Part shown: piece after piece, positions 1-5,947 of the stretch
How the letters are laid out: every line of letters begins with the position of its first letter
Numbering within the stretch: the first letter of the stretch is position 1
Assembly: GCA_900553545.1 (NCBI GenBank)
Contig: USDP01000032.1
Span: 1 to 12,235 of the forward strand
DNA: 12,235 nt
Reading direction: 5' to 3'
Source of the DNA: an uncultured Eubacteriales bacterium
GTDB lineage: Bacteria; Bacillota; Clostridia; Oscillospirales; Oscillospiraceae
Made by a program: the position numbers and the translations under genes
Notes under the pieces: model-generated
Database searches by the model: none
Told to the model about the DNA's origin: nothing
What the model saw: the letters and a program-made list of their open reading frames with translations, nothing else

Positions 1-1233
1 CAGCAGACGGTCGATCTGACCGACCTCGATGCCGAGATGACGCGCCATCAGTCCGATGCCCGCGGAGATCGCGCCCTTGGCAAGCTGCATCTGGCGCACA
101 TCGTTCTGCGTCAGCCAGACTTCCCCGCTGAGCCGGACCGCAAGGTCCCCTTCAAACTGCTCCTGCGTCTGGAGTCGCCCGCGCCGGTTGACCAGCCCGA
201 GCTCCTTCAGCGCGACGACCGCGTCGATCAGCCCTGAGCCGCAGATGCCGCGCGCCTCGCCCCCACCGAGGACATGGCAGCATATCTCGCCGTTTTCCAC
301 CGTGACATGGTCGATCGCGCCGTCTGCCGCGCGCATCCCGAAGCGGATGTTTGCGCCCTCCAGCGCGGGTCCCGCCGCCGTGGAGCAGGCGACCATGCGT
401 GCGCGGCTCCCCATGACCATTTCGCCGTTCGTGCCGATGTCAACCATCAGCGTGATCTCGTCGCTGCGGTCCATCTGCGTCGTGAGCACGCAGCCCACGG
501 TGTCCGCGCCGACATAGCCCGAGATATCTGGGACCGTCAGCAGCGCCGCGTCGCCCCAAAGCGCGATCACATCCCCGGCGCGGGAGATCTCCGTCTGCGT
601 CAACACCGGCGCAAACGGCACGCCTGCGAGATTCTTCGGAGAAATGCCGAGAAACAGCTGCTGCATGCACGGATTGCCGACCACGCAGATCGTACCAAAC
701 GCATCCGCCTCCCGCTTAGCCGCATTCAAAAGCTCGCGCGTCAGGTCCGCAAGCGCTTCGCGCACGCAGCGCGTCAGCGCCTCCTGCTCTCCCTTCAGCG
801 CCAGCTGGATGCGCGTGATCACATCCGCGCCGAAGGGCGCCTGCGGATTGAGCCGGCTTCCGGTCGCGATCTGTGTGCCCGCCTCGTCCATGAGATAGCC
901 CGCGATGGTCGTCGTTCCGATGTCGAATGCAAGCAGCAGCCCCGCGCGGACCGGCTCCGCCGGCTCCGCATCCGCCTGATTGCAGCCGCCGGTCAGAATG
1001 CGCTCCCGCTTCGCCAGCTCCGGAAGTGAGACTGTAGCAGGACCGTCCACCACCGTCTGGCAGGCGAGCCGCTCCGCGCCGTTCACGCGGACGCGGCACT
1101 TGCCGCATACACCCTTGCCGCCGCACGGCGCCTCGGGCGCGCAGCCCGCCGCACGCAGCACCTCAAGCAGAGTCCGCCCCGCAGGAGCCTCGATCGTTCG
1201 CCCGAGCTCCGGCAGCGTAACCTTATAATTCAT
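1..1233 (-). CDS. RACo-type reductive activator of corrinoid proteins ([2Fe-2S] ferredoxin + ASKHA ATPase), C-terminus cut by window edge
   Basis: Reading from the ATG at 1233-1231, the frame is open for 411 codons to the left edge. An N-terminal plant-type ferredoxin domain has its four cluster cysteines at C37, C43, C46 and C58 (CGGKGVCGKC, then LAC). The rest is the ASKHA/DUF4445 ATPase fold of corrinoid activators: DIGTTT at 104-109, a second phosphate loop DIGTNGE at 265-271, and CGSGLID at 331-337. Such proteins use ATP and a low-potential electron to return inactive Co(II) corrinoid to Co(I). The spacing between the ferredoxin and the first ATPase motif is only about 40 residues, so the separate middle domain of the longer RACo proteins (about 600 residues) seems absent. 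A ribosome site, AAGGCGGTG, lies 8 bases before the start. It is divergent from the methyltransferase operon whose corrinoid protein (2400-3041) is its obvious client. Confidence 0.93.
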   Translation of the reverse strand, partial: MNYKVTLPELGRTIEAPAGRTLLEVLRAAGCAPEAPCGGKGVCGKCRVRVNGAERLACQTVVDGPATVSLPELAKRERILTGGCNQADAEPAEPVRAGLLLAFDIGTTTIAGYLMDEAGTQIATGSRLNPQAPFGADVITRIQLALKGEQEALTRCVREALADLTRELLNAAKREADAFGTICVVGNPCMQQLFLGISPKNLAGVPFAPVLTQTEISRAGDVIALWGDAALLTVPDISGYVGADTVGCVLTTQMDRSDEITLMVDIGTNGEMVMGSRARMVACSTAAGPALEGANIRFGMRAADGAIDHVTVENGEICCHVLGGGEARGICGSGLIDAVVALKELGLVNRRGRLQTQEQFEGDLAVRLSGEVWLTQNDVRQMQLAKGAISAGIGLMARHLGIEVGQIDRLL

Positions 1234-1260
1234 CCCAAAAGCACCGCCTTTTCTTTTGTT

Positions 1261-1289
1261 ATCATAGCGGATGACGTGCTTTGAATCAA
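1261..1289 (-). promoter_or_regulatory. Promoter of the RACo gene
   Basis: On the minus strand, TTGATT (complement of 1284-1289) and TATGAT (complement of 1261-1266) are separated by exactly 17 bases, close to the sigma-A consensus. Transcription would start near 1254, leaving a leader of about 20 bases before the ATG at 1233. The -35 region lies within a small symmetric sequence, TTGAATCAA (1281-1289), which could be bound by a regulator, but that is speculative. Confidence 0.6.
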
Positions 1290-1363
1290 GTACGGAATGC
1301 GCGATCTTTGAAAATATAAATGTCTAACAAATTTTCCTGTTGATTTTTGTCACTTCCGACGGA

Positions 1364-1392
1364 TTGCAAAATTCGCACATAGGCGCTATACT
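1364..1392 (+). promoter_or_regulatory. Promoter of the methyltransferase operon
   Basis: TTGCAA (1364-1369) and TATACT (1387-1392) are separated by 17 bases, a good sigma-A-type promoter. Transcription would start around 1399, giving a leader of about 60 bases. It is the only convincing plus-strand promoter seen upstream of the gene string, so the genes from 1462 onward probably depend on it. The leader is too short to hold a cobalamin riboswitch. Confidence 0.6.
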
Positions 1393-1406
1393 TGTATATA
1401 CAGGTA
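1389..1406. promoter_or_regulatory. Inverted repeat overlapping the -10 box, candidate operator
   Basis: TACTTGTATATACAGGTA reads the same on both strands except for one mismatched pair (T1392 against G1403); its core TGTATATACA (1393-1402) is perfectly symmetric. It overlaps the -10 hexamer and the likely start site of the operon promoter, the classic position for a repressor site. The core GTATATAC fits the general GTMTAKAC pattern known for HutC-type GntR regulators, but no regulator gene is in the window, so the family is a guess. The sequence TATACTTG occurs at 1387-1394 and again at 1412-1419, 25 bases apart, which may add a second contact. Confidence 0.5.
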
Positions 1407-1418
1407 GTCCATATACTT

Positions 1419-1435
1419 GCTGCCCTTCCGGCAGC
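1419..1435 (+). other. Small hairpin in the operon leader
   Basis: GCTGCC (1419-1424) pairs perfectly with GGCAGC (1430-1435) around the loop CTTCC. It sits about 7 bases before the ribosome site AGAGAGGTG (1443-1451) of the first gene. There is no following run of T, so it is not a terminator. It could stabilise the 5' end of the mRNA; no function is shown. Confidence 0.4.
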
Positions 1436-1461
1436 CGTGAACAGAGAGGTGTTTTGACACA

Positions 1462-2274
1462 ATGATCATCATTGGTGAAAAAATCAACGGCGCGATCCCT
1501 TCCATTAAGCAGGCGATCGCGGACCACAACGAAGCGCTGATCAAGGAACGCACCATCGCCCAGACCGAGGCAGGTGCAAACTTCCTCGACTGTGCGCCGT
1601 CCACCGCGACGGAGATCGAGTATGAGACCATGTGCTGGCTGATCGATCTGATGCAGTCCGTCTCCGAGACGCCGCTGTGCATCGACAGCCCGAACGCACA
1701 CCTGCTCGCCCGCATCCTGAACGAAGGTCGCGGCGCAAGACCCGGCATGGTCAATTCCGTCAACGAAGAGGGCGACAAGTGCGAGACCATCTTCCCGCTC
1801 ATCGCCGGGACCGACTGGAACGTCATCGGTCTGACCTGCGACCAGGGCGGCATTCCCTACGAGAGCCAGAAGAAGATCGACATCGCGAAGCGTATCATCG
1901 ACAAGGCAGACCATTACGGCGTCGCGCTGAAGAACCTGCACATCGACCCCTGCGTCATGGCGCTGGCAACGCTTCCCAACGCGATGGAGGACTTCCAGAC
2001 CTGCATCCGCGGCATCCATGCGTACGCGCCCGAGGTCAAGGTGACCGGAGCCATCTCCAACATTTCCTTCAATATGCCCGCCCGGAAGTACATCAACACG
2101 AACTGCATGGCATACGCGCTGGAGGCTGGACTCGACTCCGCCATCCTCGACCCGTGCAGCATCGACATGATGAGCACCATCTATGCCTGCGAGGCTCTGA
2201 CCTGCAAGGACAAGTCCGGACGCAAGTACAACCGTGCATACCGTCAGGGCAAGATCGGCGCTCCCAAGAAATAA
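1462..2274 (+). CDS. Methylcorrinoid:tetrahydrofolate methyltransferase (MeTr/AcsE/MtgA-like, pterin-binding TIM barrel)
   Basis: A 270-residue single-domain protein, the usual length for the pterin-binding methyltransferases related to AcsE and to MtgA of glycine betaine demethylation. Visible landmarks are GEKIN at 5-9, LDCAP at 42-46, the conserved aspartate in CIDSPN (D75), VNS at 97-99, HIDP at 160-163 and SNISFNMP at 199-206, whose N200 matches the asparagine that helps activate N5 of the pterin in AcsE. In this setting it would be methyltransferase II: it accepts the methyl group from the methylated corrinoid protein encoded next and forms methyl-tetrahydrofolate for one-carbon metabolism. 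It is the first gene of the operon; AGAGAGGTG lies 10 bases before the ATG. The reverse reaction is possible chemically, but the adjacent methyltransferase I and activator favour methyl uptake. Confidence 0.9.
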   Translation: MIIIGEKINGAIPSIKQAIADHNEALIKERTIAQTEAGANFLDCAPSTATEIEYETMCWLIDLMQSVSETPLCIDSPNAHLLARILNEGRGARPGMVNSVNEEGDKCETIFPLIAGTDWNVIGLTCDQGGIPYESQKKIDIAKRIIDKADHYGVALKNLHIDPCVMALATLPNAMEDFQTCIRGIHAYAPEVKVTGAISNISFNMPARKYINTNCMAYALEAGLDSAILDPCSIDMMSTIYACEALTCKDKSGRKYNRAYRQGKIGAPKK

Positions 2275-2384
2275 TCCCATTCCAACATCCCATCGTGTTC
2301 CCAACGTTCCCAAACGTTTTGTACATTCGAACAACCAACACCACCAACCGGTTCCCAAGCCAACCACAACACAAGCACTTGCAT
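2275..2384 (+). promoter_or_regulatory. C-rich, G-poor intergenic stretch, possible Rho-loading or unstructured leader
   Basis: The 125-base gap between the first two operon genes is strikingly poor in G on the sense strand (about 11 G in 109 bases) and rich in C and A, with TTCCCAA occurring three times and several CCAACC/CCAACA runs. The neighbouring genes are G-rich, so this is not local base composition. Such C>G segments are typical of Rho utilisation sites and of unstructured leaders. A weak hairpin, AACGTT (2303-2308) with AACGTT (2313-2318) and then TT, lies inside. The ribosome site of the corrinoid protein gene, AGGGGGT (2385-2391), follows directly, 8 bases before its ATG. Confidence 0.4.
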
Positions 2385-2399
2385 AGGGGGTAATTACAA

Positions 2400-3041
2400 A
2401 TGGTAGATTTTGATGCATTGGCAGAAGCCATGGGCGATCTCGACGAAGACACCATGACGGAAATGCTGAACGAGGTCATGGCAGACGGCGGCTCTCAGGC
2501 GCAGTCTGCGATGGATGCCTGCCAGAAGGGCATGGACATCGTCGGTCAGCGCTTTGAAAGCGGCGAGTATTTCGTCGGCGACCTCATTTACGCCGGCGAG
2601 CTCATGACCACGGCGGTCGGTATGCTCAAGGATGCGCTCGTCACCGGCGACGGCGGCAGCGGCAGCAAGACAAAGATGCTGCTGTGCACCGTCAAGGACG
2701 ACCTGCACGACATCGGCAAAAACATCGTCCGTTCCATGCTGGAGGCAGCCGGCTTCGAGGTCATCGATCTCGGCATCGACGTCCCGGCGGAAAAGGTCGT
2801 GGAGACCGTCAAGGCGGAGAACATCAAGATCGTCGCGCTCAGCGGCGTTCTGACGCTCGCGATCGACTCGATGAAGAAGACGGTCGACGCGCTCAAGGCA
2901 GCCGGGCTCAACGACGTGAAGGTCATCATCGGCGGCGCGCCCGTCAGCGAAGAAGCCATGAAGATCACCGGCGCGGACGAGTGGGCGCACAGCCCGCAGA
3001 AAACCGTCTCCGTCTGTCAGGAATGGAGCAAGGCGGGCTGA
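2400..3041 (+). CDS. Corrinoid protein (cobalamin-binding methyl carrier, MtaC/MtgC-like)
   Basis: A 213-residue two-domain methyl carrier of the usual length. Residues 1 to about 88 form the helical cap of the B12-binding-2 type; residues from about 91 form the cobalamin-binding Rossmann domain. The signature DLHDIG at 101-106 gives H103 as the lower axial cobalt ligand. The SxL-like segment is SGVLT (148-152), IIGGAPV (176-182) is the glycine-rich loop under the nucleotide tail, and GADEWAHSP (191-199) is the usual final loop. The protein carries the methyl group on cobalt between the UroD-family enzyme encoded just downstream (methyltransferase I) and the MtgA-like enzyme upstream (methyltransferase II). 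Co(II) formed by accidental oxidation would be reduced by the divergent RACo. The ATG is chosen because of the strong AGGGGGT site. Confidence 0.95.
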   Translation: MVDFDALAEAMGDLDEDTMTEMLNEVMADGGSQAQSAMDACQKGMDIVGQRFESGEYFVGDLIYAGELMTTAVGMLKDALVTGDGGSGSKTKMLLCTVKDDLHDIGKNIVRSMLEAAGFEVIDLGIDVPAEKVVETVKAENIKIVALSGVLTLAIDSMKKTVDALKAAGLNDVKVIIGGAPVSEEAMKITGADEWAHSPQKTVSVCQEWSKAG

Positions 3042-3083
3042 GACCCTGTTCCGCCACAAACACAAAAATAGGAGGAGATTGCT

Positions 3084-4259
3084 TTGACTCCACAGGAATT
3101 GGAAAAATACCGACTGAAACTCATCCGCGACGCAAGCTCCATGCAGGTCAAGCCGGAGCGTGTCCCGCACGTTTCCTTCTTCGTAACATGGAAGATCCTC
3201 GACTCGCAGTATAAGCTCTCCGAGGCAATGAACGACTATTCCATCATGGAAAAGGTCGTCCGCCAGCATCAGGAGAAATACGGCTTCGACGCCATCTTTG
3301 AGTATGGCGGTCGAAACGCCATACGCATCCCCGCCGCGCTTGGCGGCACGAGCTACATCGTCAACGACGAAGCCGGGACCGTCAGCTATCTCGACAAGGC
3401 GCTTGCCGAGCGCGAGGAGCTGGACGAGCTGATCGCCGACCCGAAGAAATTCTTCTGGGAGAAGGGCATGGCAAAGAAGTATCCCTGCTGGGCGGACGGC
3501 ACCGTCAAGGTCAGCGACGTTCAGAAGGCTGTTGACGAGCAGATGGCGTTCATCAAGTACCACATGGGGATCACAAAGCTGATGAAGGACGAGTACGGCG
3601 TTCCGCTGTTCACCTGCCCGACCAACGGCTTTACCTACTGCGGTCTTGACTTTCTGTTCAACACCATCCGCGGCATCCGCGGGCTTTCTCTGGATATGCG
3701 CAAGGATCCCGCCAAGGTCGAGGCAGCCATTGACGCGCTCAATGAGCTCTACTTCAACCCCGGTCTCGAGGCGCTGCGCAAATCCGCCGGTCCGAACCCG
3801 GACTACTGCTTTGACTATGATATCACCATGCTCTGCCACACGATCCTCAATCCGAAGCAGTTTGAGCGCTTCCTCTGGCCAAACCTGAAGGCGGTGCTCG
3901 ATCTTCTGGCAGAGAAGAAGCTGACGGTGCGTCTGTTCTTCGAGGGCAGCAGCAGCCGCTTCTGGGACTATCTGAAGGATTATCCCAAGGGCATCATCAC
4001 CATGCATCCGGAGCAGGACGATGTGTTCGAGCTCCGCAAGCAGCTTCCGAACTGTGCCATCCTCGGCGGTATGCCCGTGAGCCTCCTTGGCAACGGCACC
4101 GCGAAGGAATGCGTGGATTACACCAAGCGTCTGTGCGACGAGCTTGGTCATGACGGCGGCTTCATCCTCTGCCAGGACAAGATGGTCTCGTTCCGCAACG
4201 ATGCAAAGTCTGAAAATGTAAAAGCGGTCTGTGATTTTGTCCGGGAGTACCGACCTTAA
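3084..4259 (+). CDS. UroD-family substrate:corrinoid methyltransferase (methyltransferase I)
   Basis: A 391-residue protein of the uroporphyrinogen decarboxylase superfamily, which besides UroD contains many corrinoid-linked methyltransferases. Placement between a corrinoid protein and a MeTr-type enzyme argues for methyl transfer, not heme synthesis. The histidine-x-cysteine zinc motif of MtaA/MtbA is not present; the corresponding strand reads LFFEGSSSRFWDYL (284-297). The likely metal ligands are instead E287, H308 (ITMHPEQDD) and C363 (FILCQDK), a set seen in a UroD subgroup found next to corrinoid genes. The methylated substrate cannot be deduced; methoxylated aromatics are one known class for such systems, N-methyl compounds another possibility. 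The start is TTG at 3084, supported by GGAGGAG (3071-3077) six bases upstream and by the absence of a better ATG. Confidence 0.85.
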   Translation: MTPQELEKYRLKLIRDASSMQVKPERVPHVSFFVTWKILDSQYKLSEAMNDYSIMEKVVRQHQEKYGFDAIFEYGGRNAIRIPAALGGTSYIVNDEAGTVSYLDKALAEREELDELIADPKKFFWEKGMAKKYPCWADGTVKVSDVQKAVDEQMAFIKYHMGITKLMKDEYGVPLFTCPTNGFTYCGLDFLFNTIRGIRGLSLDMRKDPAKVEAAIDALNELYFNPGLEALRKSAGPNPDYCFDYDITMLCHTILNPKQFERFLWPNLKAVLDLLAEKKLTVRLFFEGSSSRFWDYLKDYPKGIITMHPEQDDVFELRKQLPNCAILGGMPVSLLGNGTAKECVDYTKRLCDELGHDGGFILCQDKMVSFRNDAKSENVKAVCDFVREYRP

Positions 4260-4289
4260 TAAATCAAAAAGAAAGGATCTGAAAGTGCT

Positions 4290-4436
4290 ATGGAAGAACG
4301 AAAGGTCGACCTGACAAAGTATCCGGAAGGCTTACAGTATCTGGCGAAGGAGCTGAATCTGCCGATCCCCCCGGAAGCGACCGCGCAGCGCGAGGCGTTT
4401 GTGATGAACCTCATCTCGACGCTGGTGCGTCAGTGA
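4290..4436 (+). CDS. Small protein of 48 residues, function unknown
   Basis: An ATG at 4290 opens 48 codons ending in TGA at 4434-4436, in the 228-base gap between the UroD-family gene and the first symporter gene. It starts MEERKVDLTKYPEGLQYLAK and continues with a proline-containing turn (LPIPPEA, 24-30) followed by a predicted amphipathic helix (RE-AFVMNLISTLVRQ). It has no cysteine, signal peptide or membrane segment. AAAGGA lies 12 bases upstream, a little far but usable. Codon use is like the neighbours (GCG, CTG, CTC, ATC). Its position makes a role with the methyltransferase I or the corrinoid protein plausible, for example as a small accessory or binding subunit, but I recognise no family. 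Confidence 0.65.
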   Translation: MEERKVDLTKYPEGLQYLAKELNLPIPPEATAQREAFVMNLISTLVRQ

Positions 4437-4487
4437 CCCCGAAGCATTCATACACACTTTGACGTAATGAGAGAAAGGAAGAAAAAC

Positions 4488-5846
4488 ATGAGTGAATTAA
4501 AGCCTCAAGGTCTGAAGAAGAGCCAGATCCTGCTTTATGGCTTCTTCGGTATGTTCCTGAACACCTTCTATCTGATGTTCCTGGCATACAACCGCCTCTT
4601 TTATCTAACCAATGTCCTACAGCTCAGCACGCAGATCTCCGCCGTCGTGAATACGCTCTCCGTCTGGGGCAACGTTGTCACAATGCTTCTGGCTGGCGCC
4701 ATCATTGAAAAGTTCACCTTCAAATCCGGCAAATTCCGCACCTGGACGGTCATCGGCGGCATCGTCGTCGGCATCACGTTCACGCTGCTGTTTGCAAACT
4801 TCGGTCTCTCCCAGGGCGTAGCCGGCGCACTGTTCGTCGTGATGTTCGTCATCCAGTCCATCGGCTATAACACCCTCTGGGTCGCAGAGCGCTCCCTGGT
4901 CGGTCCGATGAGCACGACTGCCGCTGACGCCAACAGCCTCGCAATGGTCGCCCAGCAGGGCAGCACCCTCGGCGGTCTGATCTATGGCGTCGTCAACCCC
5001 TTCATCATGAAGGCTGTCGGCGACAGCTACACCTGGACCGCGCTGGTCTACGGTCTGTTCATCGTAGTCGGCACGATTGGTATGTTCTCGCTGACCAGGA
5101 ACTTCGACAACGGCTCCGAGCCTGTCGTCGCCGCGCAGAAGAAGGAAAAGGTCAAGGGCGGCTTCCTGAAGGCAATGACCGGTCCCACGATCCCGTTCTT
5201 CTTCGCCATGATCCTCAACAATATGCACATAGGCTTCTTTATGACGCTGCTGGCATACTTCACCCAGTACGTCCTTCAGGATCCCGTCATCCTCAGCACC
5301 GCAGTCACCGCGGGCTCCGTCGCCGGTCTGATCGGCGCATGGCTCAGCAAGATCATCTGCGATAAGATGGGCAAGAAGCGCGCATTTGTCTACTTCTCCA
5401 TCCTCACCGGCATCCTCTATATGCTGATCGCATTCATCGGTCGCACCTCCATTCCGTTCCTCATCCTGCGTGTCGCCATCGGCTGCTTCAGCGTTGTCGG
5501 CGGTATGCTGATCCCGGTCTTCGCAAACGACATTGCGGACTACAATCTGATGAAGTACGGCACCGACAACCGTGCCATGATCCAGTCGATCTCCGGCACG
5601 ACCATCCGCTTCGGTTCCGCCCTGTCCGCGTCCGTTTGCTCTTTCGCACTGGTTGCGATCGGCTATGACGCAACGGTCCAGATCACCGAAAAGATGATCA
5701 ATTCCATCACCTACCTCATGGCGTTCGCGCCCGCAGCGGTCTGCGTCCTCTCCGCTCTGATCTTCATCTTCTATCACATCGATGAGAAGGAGCTCGACAC
5801 CTGGAGAGTCGAGCGTGCCGCTCAGAAGGCAGCCAAGAACGCATAA
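4488..5846 (+). CDS. GPH-family (MelB-like) cation symporter, first of two
   Basis: A 452-residue, very hydrophobic protein with about twelve membrane segments and a charged central loop at about 204-232, typical of the glycoside-pentoside-hexuronide:cation symporter branch of the MFS. Family landmarks are the loop after helix 2, here IIEKFTFKSGKFRTW (72-86), with glutamate E74 where most members have aspartate; GYNTLWVAERS in helix 4 (126-136); and a FANDIADYNLMKYGTDNR segment in the second half. It would move a small organic substrate with Na+ or H+. Given the operon, the methylated compound or its demethylated product is the likely cargo. An ATG 21 bases upstream (4467) is in frame, but AAAGGAAG (4474-4481) sits six bases before the ATG at 4488, which is therefore preferred. 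Confidence 0.85.
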   Translation: MSELKPQGLKKSQILLYGFFGMFLNTFYLMFLAYNRLFYLTNVLQLSTQISAVVNTLSVWGNVVTMLLAGAIIEKFTFKSGKFRTWTVIGGIVVGITFTLLFANFGLSQGVAGALFVVMFVIQSIGYNTLWVAERSLVGPMSTTAADANSLAMVAQQGSTLGGLIYGVVNPFIMKAVGDSYTWTALVYGLFIVVGTIGMFSLTRNFDNGSEPVVAAQKKEKVKGGFLKAMTGPTIPFFFAMILNNMHIGFFMTLLAYFTQYVLQDPVILSTAVTAGSVAGLIGAWLSKIICDKMGKKRAFVYFSILTGILYMLIAFIGRTSIPFLILRVAIGCFSVVGGMLIPVFANDIADYNLMKYGTDNRAMIQSISGTTIRFGSALSASVCSFALVAIGYDATVQITEKMINSITYLMAFAPAAVCVLSALIFIFYHIDEKELDTWRVERAAQKAAKNA

Positions 5847-5876
5847 CACATTCTGCTGACCCGCAAAAATCGAACC

Positions 5877-5915
5877 GGCAGCGGTGCAGTTCCCCTGTAC
5901 CGCTGCCGCAGCGGT
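5877..5915 (+). promoter_or_regulatory. Two mutually exclusive hairpins between the symporter genes (attenuator-like)
   Basis: GGCAGCGGTGCAG (5877-5889) pairs with CTGTACCGCTGCC (5895-5907) around the loop TTCCC: 13 base pairs including one G-U. Immediately after, GCAGCGGT is repeated (5908-5915), so ACCGCT (5899-5904) can instead pair with AGCGGT (5910-5915). The two folds cannot coexist. A stretch AAAATCGCCGTATTTTT then leads into the ribosome site GGGAGGA (5933-5939) of the next gene. There is no T run directly after either stem, so simple intrinsic termination is doubtful; RNA processing, stability control or attenuation between the two symporters is possible. Confidence 0.5.
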
Positions 5916-5947
5916 AAAATCGCCGTATTTTTGGGAGGATCGATTCC

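Noticed and set aside
1399..1461. Possible cobalamin riboswitch in the operon leader
   Set aside because: The leader from the predicted start is only about 60 bases and lacks the B12-box sequence; the only structure is a 6-pair hairpin.
1324..2418. 364-codon minus-strand frame opposite the methyltransferase II gene
   Set aside because: Antisense shadow of the pterin-binding methyltransferase; it also crosses the operon leader and its promoter.
2394..4151. 585-codon open frame on the minus strand opposite the corrinoid protein and UroD-family genes
   Set aside because: Same shadow pattern; it covers two clear genes and the gap between them and shows no domain.
3084..4259. Heme-pathway uroporphyrinogen decarboxylase
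   Set aside because: The neighbours are a corrinoid protein and a MeTr-type enzyme, no other heme gene is present, and the N-terminal decarboxylase motifs of true UroD were not seen.
4451..4487. Possible promoter before the first symporter gene (TTTGACG)
   Set aside because: No -10 hexamer at an acceptable distance was found.
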